DNA from: Acetobacter sp.
GTDB taxonomy: Bacteria > Pseudomonadota > Alphaproteobacteria > Acetobacterales > Acetobacteraceae
Direction of reading: 5' to 3'
NCBI RefSeq assembly: GCF_022483985.1
Contig: NZ_JAKVME010000001.1
Location: 62,001 to 126,000, forward strand
Length of the DNA stretch: 64,000 nucleotides
How positions within the stretch are numbered: position 1 is the stretch's first letter; each line of letters begins with the position of its first letter. The notes under the pieces were generated by a model that saw nothing but the letters and a program-made list of their open reading frames with translations, had not been told where the DNA came from and did no database searches. This document shows positions 26,001 through 34,117 of this stretch, piece by piece. The translations under genes were made by a program, and so were the position numbers.

Positions 26001-26602
26001 TCGCGCCCGCGCTGTCTGCGCTGTCCCGCTCGCCGATACCGTGGAGCGAGGACGATCTCTACGCCTATCTGCGGACGGGATTCAGCCCGAATCACGGTCC
26101 TGCCGGTGGTCCGATGGCGCCGGTGGTGCATGCGATGGAAGTCCTGCCGGATGAGGATGTCCGCGCCATCGCTCATTACATCGCGTCCTTCGATACGCGG
26201 CAGACATCTGTTGGCGTTACTGCCCGTCGTGAAGAAGTGTTGACCCGCACAGCATCTTTGCAGGCGTTGGAAAAAGGTGAGGGGGCTCGGATTTACAACT
26301 CGGCCTGCGCCGTGTGCCACGAGGGAGAAGGAGCGCACCTCTATGGAGCCCGTCCGCAACTGGCTTTGAACAGCAATGTGTGGGCTGACACGCCGGATAA
26401 TCTCATCCGTGTGCTGCTTGATGGTGCGCCGTCACCGGCCCATCAGGCGGAAAACATGATGCCCGCTTACCGTCATCTGCTGTCGGATCGGCAGATGGCG
26501 GAAGTGTTGGCGTTCCTGCGTCGCACCATGGCTCCCGAAAAGGGGGAATGGAGCGACCTTGCTACCCGCGTTGCCCGTATCCGCGCCGAAGGAGGGCACT
26601 GA
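23030..26602 (+). CDS. nicB: nicotinate dehydrogenase large subunit: molybdopterin plus triheme cytochrome c
   Basis: 1190-aa large subunit. Residues about 1-740 form the molybdenum-hydroxylase domain (GHVDLGTGIATSLAQIVADEL, GATIASETIQ, QMHGSIGPSC, GENC-like blocks and the late PPLGAGESASVPSAAAIANAIY with the catalytic Glu). A single membrane helix follows at about 760-783 (LLRTAGFGAVFAVAGSALTGLL). Three CxxCH heme sites come next at about residues 816 (CAVCH), 962 (CSACH) and 1093 (CAVCH). This predicts a cytoplasmic hydroxylase domain feeding electrons to periplasmic hemes and so to the respiratory chain. Length and order match the Pseudomonas putida NicB type. GTG start, coupled to nicA. 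Confidence 0.93.
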   Translation: MTGLLQIFRKSQPPTGLAARAGDFVPREEVLVQIDADGQVLGFCGHVDLGTGIATSLAQIVADELDADLKQVRMVLGHTDRTPDQGATIASETIQITAKPLRKAAAQARRVLLDRAATLTNHPANELSFRNGKLEDASGQDRSISMGDLVCDITVRLELDEETSVKTPSEYRVVGREMPRVDIPDKVTGRMVYVHDVRVPAMLHARVVRPPYAGYDHGPFVGRSLLDVDRESVAHITGLVDVVVIGDFVGVVTEREEQAVEAAYALKVTWAPPALPDLSDPIEAVKKNPYEPRVVLDQGDAEGHLATLAHRLDREYHWPYQMHGSIGPSCSVADWSDEGLTVWSGTQNPHMLQADIAMLMGLPKEQVTIVRHEAAGCYGRNCADDVGGDAALLSRAVGRPVRVQLSREQEHVWEPKGTAQLISIRGGLDEAGNPVAYDLDTSYPSNVSPLLALVLTGVVPGDIPVVTQMGDRTAIPPYDYTNARITVKDMPPMARASWFRGVSALPNSFAHDSYIDELAAEAGVDPLEYRLRYLPDQRAADLLKATAARAGWEPRTEAPQPDPQERILQGRGLAYALYVHGPFPGKPAAWSAWVADVEVDRLTGVVSVTRAVVGQDAGLMINPAGVRHQLHGNVVQSTSRILTEQVTFDDKGVESREWGGYPIIQFPDVPEIEPVLMERPDQPPLGAGESASVPSAAAIANAIYAATGVRFRDVPFTPEKVKARLDEALGPLEQQSPTPLLPLAVSGEPAQPALRQGWKGLLRTAGFGAVFAVAGSALTGLLPWRAPIAPVAPPASGMFSPEIIARGKLVAAAGDCAVCHTAPGSHENAGGFALETPFGIIYSTNLTPDPATGIGRWSYQAFERAMREGIGRDGRHLYPAFPYTAFAKTSDEDMQALYAYLMSQEPVRKQSPKTTLKFPYNLRFSMAGWNALFHSTAPFVENPAQSAQWNRGAYLAEGLGHCSACHTPRNALGAERTKTAYLAGGEAEGWVAPALSALSRSPIPWSEDDLYAYLRTGFSPNHGPAGGPMAPVVHAMEVLPDEDVRAIAHYIASFDTRQTSVGVTARREEVLTRTASLQALEKGEGARIYNSACAVCHEGEGAHLYGARPQLALNSNVWADTPDNLIRVLLDGAPSPAHQAENMMPAYRHLLSDRQMAEVLAFLRRTMAPEKGEWSDLATRVARIRAEGGH

Positions 26603-26665
26603 CATGCCGGGTTTGTCCTTTCGTCCTGTCCCGTGCCTCGAAAGATTTTCTGAAGGAGCAGTCCA

Positions 26666-27703
26666 ATGCCTGTAAGTGATTTTGAACTTGTTCAGTCCTG
26701 GCGTCAGGTTCTGGATCTCTGCAAATTGCAGGGGGGCCAGAGTGTGACAATCCTCACATCGCGAGGCACCAACGAGCAGACCCTGCGCTGCGCCATTCTG
26801 GCGGTGCAGGAAAAGGGAGCGTTCGCCAATCGCCTTGATCTCCAGCCGAGTAATGGCGGCACTTCTCTTTCCCGCGATCCGCTCGCCTATGTCGGGACGA
26901 CGCCGCTGACCGGTAATCGGGCGGCTGTCGAGATGCTCAAGGCCAGTGATCTGGTCCTTGATCTGATGACCCTGCTTTTCTCTGCTGAACAGCACGAGAT
27001 TCTCGAAGCAGGCGGTCGCATCCTGTTGGCGGTCGAGCCGCCTGATGTGCTGGTGCGCATGACGCCGACTGCCGAGGATCGCGAGCGTGTTCTGGCGGCT
27101 TCTGCCAAACTGCGGGCGGCCCGTACCATGAAGGTGACGTCCGCAGCAGGCACCGACGCGACGTTCGCGCTCGGGGAATATCCGATTCTTGAAGAATATG
27201 GCTTCGTGGAAAAGCCGGGTCGCTGGGATCACTGGCCGAGCGGCTTCCTCGCGACATGGGCGAACGAAGGCACGGCAGAAGGCAAGATCGTTCTCGCGCC
27301 CGGCGATATTCTGCTGCCGCAGAAAAGTTATGTCACCGCGCCGATCACCTGCCATCTCGAAAAAGGATATGTGCGGGCGATTGAGGGTGGTTTCGAAGCC
27401 GACCATCTGCGCGATTACATGGAAAGCTTCAACGATCCGGAAGTGTACGCAGTATCGCATATCGGCTGGGGGCTTCAGGACCGTGCGCACTGGTCCGTCA
27501 TGGGCTTTTATGACCGGGAAGCCAGTATTGGCATGGACCCGCGAGCCTGTGCCGGAAACTTCCTGTGGTCCACGGGACCGAACAATGAAGCGGGTGGTGA
27601 TCGCGAGACAGCATGTCACATCGATATCCCGATGCGCGACTGCACGGTGATGATCGACAATGAGACAGTGGTGAAAGACGGCAAACTGGTGGGAGAAGCC
27701 TGA
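26666..27703 (+). CDS. nicX: 2,5-dihydroxypyridine 5,6-dioxygenase
   Basis: 345-aa non-heme Fe(II) extradiol-type dioxygenase that opens 2,5-dihydroxypyridine to N-formylmaleamate. The overall length and the C-terminal metal-site blocks (VSHIGWGLQDRAHW, DREASIGMDPRACAGNFLWSTGPNNEAGG, HIDIPMRDCTV) match NicX and its leucyl-aminopeptidase-like fold. A 63-bp gap separates it from nicB with GAAGGAG before the ATG. Its stop overlaps the nicF ATG. Confidence 0.9.
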   Translation: MPVSDFELVQSWRQVLDLCKLQGGQSVTILTSRGTNEQTLRCAILAVQEKGAFANRLDLQPSNGGTSLSRDPLAYVGTTPLTGNRAAVEMLKASDLVLDLMTLLFSAEQHEILEAGGRILLAVEPPDVLVRMTPTAEDRERVLAASAKLRAARTMKVTSAAGTDATFALGEYPILEEYGFVEKPGRWDHWPSGFLATWANEGTAEGKIVLAPGDILLPQKSYVTAPITCHLEKGYVRAIEGGFEADHLRDYMESFNDPEVYAVSHIGWGLQDRAHWSVMGFYDREASIGMDPRACAGNFLWSTGPNNEAGGDRETACHIDIPMRDCTVMIDNETVVKDGKLVGEA

Positions 27704-28338
27704 TGACATCCGACGGCATGCGCGATGAGGCGCGGTACAAGAAACAGGGATTTGGCAACGAGATCGGGATCACGGGCGGCATCGGCCTTCTGATTGTCGA
27801 TTTCGTCAATGGCTTTGCAGATCCGGAGGCTTTCGGTGGCGGCAACATTCCGGAGGCCATCGAGCGCACGCGCACGCTGCTGGCGGTTGCGCGTAAGAAG
27901 GGCTGGAAAGTAGCCCATACCCGTATCGTCTTTGCAGATGATGGTGCTGATGGCAACATCTTCTCACTCAAGGTGCCGTCCATGCTGGGGCTGACGGAAG
28001 ATAATCCCGCTTCGGCCATCGTACCCGAGCTGGCGCCAGCGAAGGGTGAATATGTCGTGCGCAAGACGGTGCCATCCGCCTTTTCCGGCACACCGCTCGC
28101 TGCATGGTATGTGACACATGGTGTGCAGACCGTAATCGTTGCGGGATGTGTGACATCGGGCTGCGTACGCGCAAGTGTGCTTGATGCCATGCAGGCGGGT
28201 TTCCGTCCGGTGGTGATCTCGGACTGTGTGGGGGACCGTGCGATCGGGCCACATGAAGCCAATCTCTTCGACATGGCTCAGAAGTGCGGTGACGTCATGG
28301 ATCTTGATACGCTGCTTTCCCGCATGCCCAATCAGTAA
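27703..28338 (+). CDS. nicF: maleamate amidohydrolase
   Basis: 211-aa isochorismatase-like hydrolase that converts maleamate to maleate and ammonia. Catalytic triad blocks are visible: Asp in LLIVDFVNGF (about residue 29), Lys in VVRKTVPSAFSGTPL (about residue 120) and Cys in VIVAGCVTSGCVRASVLDAM (about residue 150). ATG overlaps the nicX stop (TGATG), giving coupled translation; nicD follows after 15 bp. Confidence 0.9.
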   Translation: MTSDGMRDEARYKKQGFGNEIGITGGIGLLIVDFVNGFADPEAFGGGNIPEAIERTRTLLAVARKKGWKVAHTRIVFADDGADGNIFSLKVPSMLGLTEDNPASAIVPELAPAKGEYVVRKTVPSAFSGTPLAAWYVTHGVQTVIVAGCVTSGCVRASVLDAMQAGFRPVVISDCVGDRAIGPHEANLFDMAQKCGDVMDLDTLLSRMPNQ

Positions 28339-28353
28339 GAAGAAATTGAAATC

Positions 28354-29145
28354 ATGAGTGAAACAAAACTTCTTTACGGCGCTAACGTGCATGCCAATGG
28401 CATTCGTCAGCATTATCTCCGTTATGGTGGCAAGGGAACGCCACTGGTGCTCGTGCCCGGTATTACCAGTCCGGCCATTACATGGGGCTTTGTCGGGGAG
28501 CGGCTCGCGGAAAAGAATGACGTTTATATTCTCGATGTGCGGGGGCGTGGACTATCCTCGACAGGACCGGATCTGAATTACGATCTTGACAGTTATGCAG
28601 GCGATATTCTCGCGTTCATCAAGGTGCTTGGCCTGAAGGACGTGACGCTCATGGGGCATTCCATGGGGGCCCGGATTGCCATTCGCGCCGCCAGAAAGGA
28701 TTCATCGGCGCTTGCGCAGCTCATGCTGATCGATCCACCTGTCAGCGGTCCCGGTCGCCGTGCCTATCCAGCCAAGCTCGATTGGTACACGGAGTCCATT
28801 CGTCTTGCACGTCTTGGCATGAGCGCGGAGGACATGCGTCGTTTCTGTCCCACATGGACCGACGAGCAGTTGAAACTACGGGCCGAATGGTTGCACACCT
28901 GCGATGAGCTGGCCACGCGCATCACGTTCGAAAAGTTCCACACGGAAGACATGCATCAGGATATTCCGCATCTGAAGGTACCGGCACGGCTGATCGTCGC
29001 AACACGTGGCGGCGTCATTCAGAAGGAAGACGAGGAAGAGATTTCCGGTTTGAATCCCGCCATTGAAATCGTGCATGTGGAAAATGCGGGTCACATGATT
29101 CCCTGGGATAATGAAGAAGGATTTTACAAAGCAGTTTCCGTCTGA
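28354..29145 (+). CDS. nicD: N-formylmaleamate deformylase
   Basis: 263-aa alpha/beta hydrolase that removes formate from N-formylmaleamate to give maleamate. The nucleophile elbow VTLMGHSMGARIA (Ser about residue 101), oxyanion region LVLVPGITSPAITWGF and catalytic His in IVHVENAGHMIPWDNEEGFY are all present. AAGAAGAAATTG serves as a weak ribosome site. It sits between nicF and nicE, which places it between the ring-opening and isomerisation steps. Confidence 0.9.
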   Translation: MSETKLLYGANVHANGIRQHYLRYGGKGTPLVLVPGITSPAITWGFVGERLAEKNDVYILDVRGRGLSSTGPDLNYDLDSYAGDILAFIKVLGLKDVTLMGHSMGARIAIRAARKDSSALAQLMLIDPPVSGPGRRAYPAKLDWYTESIRLARLGMSAEDMRRFCPTWTDEQLKLRAEWLHTCDELATRITFEKFHTEDMHQDIPHLKVPARLIVATRGGVIQKEDEEEISGLNPAIEIVHVENAGHMIPWDNEEGFYKAVSV

Positions 29146-29210
29146 CCGTTTTCCGCCATGACCGGAGACCACTCGCTGTGGTGGTTTCCTTTTTTCTGAG
29201 ATCAGGATTT

Positions 29211-29963
29211 ATGACAAAAATTTATCGGATCGGTCAGATCGTGCCGAGTTCCAATCTCACCATGGAAACAGAAATCCCGGCGCTGCTGAAGCTGCGTGAG
29301 AGTATTCGTCCGGAACGGTTTACTTTTCATTCAGCGCGCATGCGGATGAAAACCGTCAAGAAAGAGGAACTGGCCGCAATGGACGCGCAGTCCGATCGCT
29401 GCGCGCTGGAACTGAGCGATGCTGCACTGGATGTGCTTGGTTATGCCTGTCTGGTGGCGACCATGTCCATGGGTCTTGGTTATCATCGTGTTTCTGAAAA
29501 GAGACTTCATGAAAGAACAGTCGAAAACGGTCATCCCGCTCCGGTTGTTACCAGTGCGGGTGCGCTGGTCGATGGCCTGAAGATTCTAGGCGCAAAAAAG
29601 ATTGTCTTGGTCGCGCCTTACATGCGTCCTCTAACGGAACTTGTGGTTAATTACATTGCCAACGAAGGGATAGAAGTCATCGATTACGTGGCTCTCGAAA
29701 TTCCGGATAATCTTGACGTAGCAAGACATGATTGTCAGCGTCTTCCAGAAATCGTCAAAGGACTTCGCTATGACGAGGCTGATGCTGTAGTTGTTTCCGC
29801 CTGCGTGCAGATGCCATCTCTACCTGTTGTGCCGCTGGTAGAGGCGCTTACAGGCAAGCCGACGCTGAGCGCAGCGGTTGCGACGACCTATGCAATGCTC
29901 AAGGCGCTTGGTCTGGAATGTGTAGCGCCCGCTGGTGGGGCTCTTCTTTCCGGCGCTTACTGA
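29211..29963 (+). CDS. nicE: maleate cis-trans isomerase
   Basis: 250-aa Asp/Glu racemase-superfamily enzyme that isomerises maleate to fumarate, the last step of the pathway and the entry to the TCA cycle. The two active-site cysteines fit LDVLGYACLVATMSMGLGYH (about residue 78) and AVVVSACVQMPSLPVVPLVE (about residue 196). ATG at 29211 (MTKIYRIGQIVPSSN) is chosen because the upstream 11 residues are not family-like. A strong terminator follows at 29978. Confidence 0.9.
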   Translation: MTKIYRIGQIVPSSNLTMETEIPALLKLRESIRPERFTFHSARMRMKTVKKEELAAMDAQSDRCALELSDAALDVLGYACLVATMSMGLGYHRVSEKRLHERTVENGHPAPVVTSAGALVDGLKILGAKKIVLVAPYMRPLTELVVNYIANEGIEVIDYVALEIPDNLDVARHDCQRLPEIVKGLRYDEADAVVVSACVQMPSLPVVPLVEALTGKPTLSAAVATTYAMLKALGLECVAPAGGALLSGAY

Positions 29964-29977
29964 TTATTTATTTAGCA

Positions 29978-30004
29978 GAACAAACTGGGATAACCAGTTT
30001 GTTC
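29978..30004 (+). terminator. terminator after nicE
   Basis: GAACAAACTGG-GATAA-CCAGTTTGTTC, an 11-bp perfect stem followed by GGTTTT. It separates the catabolic operon from the transport genes. Confidence 0.75.
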
Positions 30005-30366
30005 GGTTTTCCGTGGCGTGTCCGGATAGAATTCACTTCTATAGTTTGTAAGCTGCATTTGACATGTAGTCTGGATCTTCTCTTTATGGTTGATCTGAAC
30101 CGATATCTCGGCGTTTTCCTGTGGAATCGTGGGGTCGGTAATGTTTATGATTATCCCATAAAATAACAATGGAAATTATATTTTTGTTCTGCGGAGTGTG
30201 CGCGGATGATGCGCATTTGTCCGTAGGATTATAAGATTGCGATATCGAAATATGTGTTTGCCATATATCGTGTGTACGTTATTTATATATCAGAATCGCA
30301 ACGACTGGTTCGGATGGGCTGTCCTGCGAAGTGTCATTATGAAAAACCCTTTGCTCTGAGGTAAGT
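30005..30366 (+). promoter_or_regulatory. intergenic promoter region of nicT-like gene
   Basis: AT-rich, gene-free. GATATCGAAATATG and a palindrome-like CATATATCGTG ... TATATATC cluster at about 30240-30292 could hold regulator sites, loosely like GATATGCAAAATAC upstream of nicC. No ribosome site until AGGTAAGT before 30367. Confidence 0.4.
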
Positions 30367-31677
30367 ATGACGAGCATTTCTGTTTCTGGACAATCAGATG
30401 CAGCCGATGAAAATGGGGACAGGCTTTATCGCATCATGGCGCGGCGTGTTCTTCCGCTGCTTTTTCTTGGTTTTTTGGCATCCTATCTTGATCGTGTGAA
30501 TGTAGGATATGCAAAACTGCGGATGCTTTCGGATCTGGGTATGAGCGAAGCAGTCTTCGGTTTTGGCACCGGATTGTTCTTCTTGGGTTATATTCTCTGC
30601 GAAATTCCCAGTAACCTTCTTTTGGTAAAGTTTGGAGCACGCAACTGGATCGCCCGTATCCTTGTGACGTGGGGCGTATGTTCCGGTGGCATGATGCTCG
30701 TCCAGACGCCAACCCAGTTTTATATTCTTCGCTTCATGCTCGGAGTGGCTGAGGCCGGTTTTATGCCGGGGGTCCTGTATTATCTGGCTCTGTGGTTTCC
30801 GCCCCGTTACCGCTCGAAGGTTACAGCCATGTTCATGGCCGGTATTCCTCTGGCCAGCGTGATTGGTGGTCCCCTTTCAGGATTGCTTATGGAAGGATTG
30901 AACGGTGTTGGTGGCTATGAAGGTTGGCGTTGGCTATTTTTTTGGGAAGCATTGCCGCCAGTGCTGATTGGAATCTCCGTATTTCTGTTCCTGCCGCTTT
31001 CTCCCAAAAAAGCTGATTGGCTAAGCGAAAAGGAAAAGGAACGCCAGTATCGTGAAAATCCGATGATGGCAGCGACTTCTGCGGGAATGGTCGCCAATGT
31101 CGCAGCGGCTTTCCGTAGCCCATGGGTATGGCTTCTGGGGCTTGTGGATGGCACCTTGCTGCTAGGTCTTTATACAGTGGCCTTCTGGACTCCTTCGATT
31201 CTGCATGATGACGGTATACGTTCGACATTTCAGATTGGATGTCTGAGCGCTATCCCTCAGATCGGTGCTGTTCTGAGTATGATACTTGTAGGACGCAGTT
31301 CGGATGAGCGGGGTGAGCGCCGTTGGCACATCGTTCTCCCTATCCTGTTTGGAAGTGCAGCGATGGCCTGTATTCCATTTGTCAGCGGAAGTCCGATCTT
31401 GGCACTCATTTTCATCACATTGGCGAATATGGGTATTCTGGGCGCGCTTCCACCTTTCTGGGTGCTGCCATCAGTGATGCTGAAAGGACGGGCTGCTGCT
31501 GTCGGATTGGCTTTGGCGGGTTCGATCGCCAATATCGCTGGTTTTTTTGCAACGGCTCTTGTCGGGTATGCACGAAGCATGACTGGAGACATGTCCTATG
31601 TAATCTGGATGTTTTCCGGATTTGTGTTTGTCGGCGGTCTCTCTGTTCTGCTCATTCCAACGAGTAGAATGAAGTAA
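30367..31677 (+). CDS. nicT: MFS permease, NicT-like (anion:cation symporter family)
   Basis: 436-aa major facilitator of the ACS family, with 12 predicted membrane segments. LASYLDRVNVGYAKLRM in TM1, GLFFLGYILCEIPSNLLLVKFGARNWIARI between TM2 and TM3, and the GVAEAGFMPGVLYYLALWFPPRYRSKVTAMFM block are typical of the family. Position directly after the nic enzymes points to nicotinate or 6-hydroxynicotinate uptake, as for nicT in Pseudomonas putida; the substrate is inferred. Confidence 0.82.
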   Translation: MTSISVSGQSDAADENGDRLYRIMARRVLPLLFLGFLASYLDRVNVGYAKLRMLSDLGMSEAVFGFGTGLFFLGYILCEIPSNLLLVKFGARNWIARILVTWGVCSGGMMLVQTPTQFYILRFMLGVAEAGFMPGVLYYLALWFPPRYRSKVTAMFMAGIPLASVIGGPLSGLLMEGLNGVGGYEGWRWLFFWEALPPVLIGISVFLFLPLSPKKADWLSEKEKERQYRENPMMAATSAGMVANVAAAFRSPWVWLLGLVDGTLLLGLYTVAFWTPSILHDDGIRSTFQIGCLSAIPQIGAVLSMILVGRSSDERGERRWHIVLPILFGSAAMACIPFVSGSPILALIFITLANMGILGALPPFWVLPSVMLKGRAAAVGLALAGSIANIAGFFATALVGYARSMTGDMSYVIWMFSGFVFVGGLSVLLIPTSRMK

Positions 31678-31796
31678 TTTTCTTCATCAAACGCATCTAG
31701 CAGATCGGCTGAGTTTCGATCTGTGTCATTTCACGCCTTTCGAGAAAGATAGACGCTCGAAATCACGAATTCGGGCGACAAAACGGAGACATGTAA

Positions 31797-33386
31797 GTGT
31801 TAGGACACGAAGTTCGACATGATGGTTTCTTTGCGCGCCGTGCATTGCGCTTTGGCGGGTGGTGCGGCATGGCGAGCGTGCTGTTTTCGGGGGTCGCTCT
31901 GGCTGATCCGGACATCTCTGATACAGAAAAAAGCAGGAATAGCCTTTATTATGTGAAAGGTACGCGGAGTCTCTACGATGCTACTCATTCCCCGACACAA
32001 CCGGGTGTGCCAAAATTCGTGCCAGCTCCAAACGGTGGCGATGGTCCGGCGATCGTCTCTAAAAATGGCGCCCATTCCACGCTTGCCCAGCCTTATCTTT
32101 TTTCTCTACAGTTCAGTCCAGTGGAAAAAGCTGGAAAATCGCTCGCAGATTACGGAGTTTATTTCAACGGATGGAATATATCTCAGTTGAACGCCAATGT
32201 GGGTGGTGGTTACAAAACCGGATCAGCCTATACAAACTGGGTTTTACTCGGCCTCAATCTCGATATGCATCGCATCGCGGGTATCCCGGGTGGTCAGGTT
32301 CATTTCATTATTGATGATGTGGCCGGACAAGGACGTAGTTGGGAATATAACGCTTCGGACTGGTCTTGGATCAACACATGGGGCAACCATGATGGTCTGC
32401 AGGTGAGAGAGTTCACCTGGGATCAGGAATTGTTCAACAAGCATCTTTTTATTCTGGCAGGGCGATCTAACCCGAAGGGCGGAGAGTTCGAAGGTTCAGA
32501 GTTATATTGCCAGTTCGCTACGTTTCTCTGTTCGTCTCCGACAACTTTTACAATTGATGGCTCATCTCCATCCTTTACGGTATCTTCATGGAGTACGCGC
32601 GTGCTGATCAAGCCAACGCCAGCGACCTATATCAAAGGAGGTATCTGGGAAGTTGAGCCTTGGGTCAGGGCGAAGAATCATAATGGCTGGCCGGGACCTG
32701 ACTGGGGCTTCGACAAAGCTCAGGGTGAATTCATCCCGGTTGAAGCCGGTTATCATACTGATTTCTCCACTGACAAATATCCGCGTGCCTATAGTCTTGG
32801 ATTTACTTACGATACGTCGATCTACAATGACCCGCTTTATAATACGTCACGTGAGATTACTGCCTTGTATGGTGGGAAGGCACAGCCAAGACGTGGTCGT
32901 ACGACGGTGTATGCGCAGGCGCAGCAGATGATCTGGAAGCCTGACCCGGAGGGCACGCGAGGGCTGATTGTCTTCGGTTCGGCGAACTTCCTGACTTCTG
33001 GTGATGGTACTGTCAGAAATGGTTTTGTTGCAGGCCTTTTCGATTGGGGGCCTTTCCGTTCTCGGCCTCGTGATTACGTTGGTCTGGTTTTCCAGAGTTA
33101 TCTCTGGAATCGCAAGGTGGTGCACGCCATGAATGCTTCTCTTCAGGCCGAGGGTTACCACAATCAGTGGAACAGCACTGAAACCATGATGGAAGTGAAC
33201 TATGGCCTGAACATCGCGCCAGGTGTGATGGCGACCCCTTATTTTGAATATATATGGAATCCGGATCAGTTGGCCTCTGACAGAGTGCTTCCACACGTCA
33301 ATTATGCGGCGCAGGTAGGGCTCATGATTAATTTCGAGATCAATCCGGGGCTTAATCTGCCGGAATTGCATCGTTACAGGAAATGA
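31797..33386 (+). CDS. OprB-type outer-membrane porin
   Basis: 529-aa carbohydrate-selective porin family protein. A signal peptide lies at residues about 14-36 (RRALRFGGWCGMASVLFSGVALA) and the mature barrel has OprB blocks (YGVYFNGWNISQLNANVGGG, GGQVHFIIDDVAGQG, GRSNPKGGEFEGSELYCQF, FIPVEAGYHTDFSTDKYPRAYSLGF). OprB proteins usually admit glucose and other small solutes; here it occupies the place of the OprD-type nicP of Pseudomonas, so it may let nicotinate cross the outer membrane. GTG start at 31797, with ACGGAGA upstream. Its own promoter probably lies at 31680-31790. Confidence 0.8.
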   Translation: MLGHEVRHDGFFARRALRFGGWCGMASVLFSGVALADPDISDTEKSRNSLYYVKGTRSLYDATHSPTQPGVPKFVPAPNGGDGPAIVSKNGAHSTLAQPYLFSLQFSPVEKAGKSLADYGVYFNGWNISQLNANVGGGYKTGSAYTNWVLLGLNLDMHRIAGIPGGQVHFIIDDVAGQGRSWEYNASDWSWINTWGNHDGLQVREFTWDQELFNKHLFILAGRSNPKGGEFEGSELYCQFATFLCSSPTTFTIDGSSPSFTVSSWSTRVLIKPTPATYIKGGIWEVEPWVRAKNHNGWPGPDWGFDKAQGEFIPVEAGYHTDFSTDKYPRAYSLGFTYDTSIYNDPLYNTSREITALYGGKAQPRRGRTTVYAQAQQMIWKPDPEGTRGLIVFGSANFLTSGDGTVRNGFVAGLFDWGPFRSRPRDYVGLVFQSYLWNRKVVHAMNASLQAEGYHNQWNSTETMMEVNYGLNIAPGVMATPYFEYIWNPDQLASDRVLPHVNYAAQVGLMINFEINPGLNLPELHRYRK

Positions 33387-33432
33387 TGCGTGGGAGTAAT
33401 AGGGAGGAATCTTGCCGCATTATTTGAAAAGA

Positions 33433-33512
33433 ATGAGAAACTGCGGAGGTGTTCGTTAAGGAGGCGAGGTGAATCTCGCCTTGGTGCGGCTGATCAATCC
33501 GCAGTTTCTCAT
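33433..33512. terminator. nested hairpin between porin and nicR
   Basis: Outer arms ATGAGAAACTGCGGA (33433-33447) and TCCGCAGTTTCTCAT (33498-33512) are perfect; inside them AGGCGAG-GTGAAT-CTCGCCT (33462-33481) forms a second stem. It lies between convergent genes. It could end both transcripts, but there is no T-run, so another role is possible. Confidence 0.55.
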
Positions 33513-33556
33513 GACGTGGGCGGGACAGAGTTCATCTCCAGCCGCCAGTGAGTGAT

Positions 33557-34009
33557 TCAATCCAAGGATTGCGCCAGCTTTTTGAGAACTTCCAGTGCAG
33601 CAAGACGCTCACATGAGGTGAGGGGGGAGAGTGTTTCCTCGGTGATGAGGCGGGCGGCAGGAATGGCGAACTGGAGCAGGGTTCTGCCGTCCGGCGTTAT
33701 CGACACGAGCTTCTGTCGGCGGTCGGCGCTGTCCTGAACCACCTTGATGAGTCCTCGCTTCTTCAGGCGGGAAACGATATCTCGTAATGTTGCGTGGTCG
33801 ATGGCTGTTTCGTGGCTGATCTGGACCAAAGGGGCGGACCCGAGCTTTTCGGCTGTCACCATCACGGCGAACTGCACGGATGTCAGATGCTCGTCTGATA
33901 TTTCTTTCTGGAAAATGGAAGTGTGACGCTGATAGGCGCGCCGTAGGAGGTGTCCTATCTGCTGTTCCAGATCGTAATTTGGTAGGGCATCGTTGTTGTT
34001 GGTTGACAT
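33557..34009 (-). CDS. nicR: MarR-family regulator, NicR
   Basis: 150-aa winged-helix MarR regulator. IGHLLRRAYQRHTSIFQKEI forms the dimer helix; LTSVQFAVMVTAEKLGSAPLVQISHETAIDHATLRDIVSRLKKRGLIKVVQDSADRRQKLVSITPDGR is the DNA-binding helix and wing. It is convergent with the nic genes and lies beside the porin. In Pseudomonas putida NicR represses nic promoters and is released by 6-hydroxynicotinate; the same is expected here. A close paralogue lies at 45679. Confidence 0.85.
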   Translation of the reverse strand: MSTNNNDALPNYDLEQQIGHLLRRAYQRHTSIFQKEISDEHLTSVQFAVMVTAEKLGSAPLVQISHETAIDHATLRDIVSRLKKRGLIKVVQDSADRRQKLVSITPDGRTLLQFAIPAARLITEETLSPLTSCERLAALEVLKKLAQSLD

Positions 34010-34117
34010 TTTTCCATTGTACCTGCGGCAAGAACGGAGAGGCTGGATTGGCCCCCAAAATGATGGTCTGTCAGGCTGGGCTTGTAACGGTTTTGTACCT
34101 GTCTGGAAATTATTATG

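Noticed and set aside
26432..27709. 425-codon open frame antisense to nicX and the end of nicB
   Set aside because: Shadow of well-supported sense genes; no recognisable domain.
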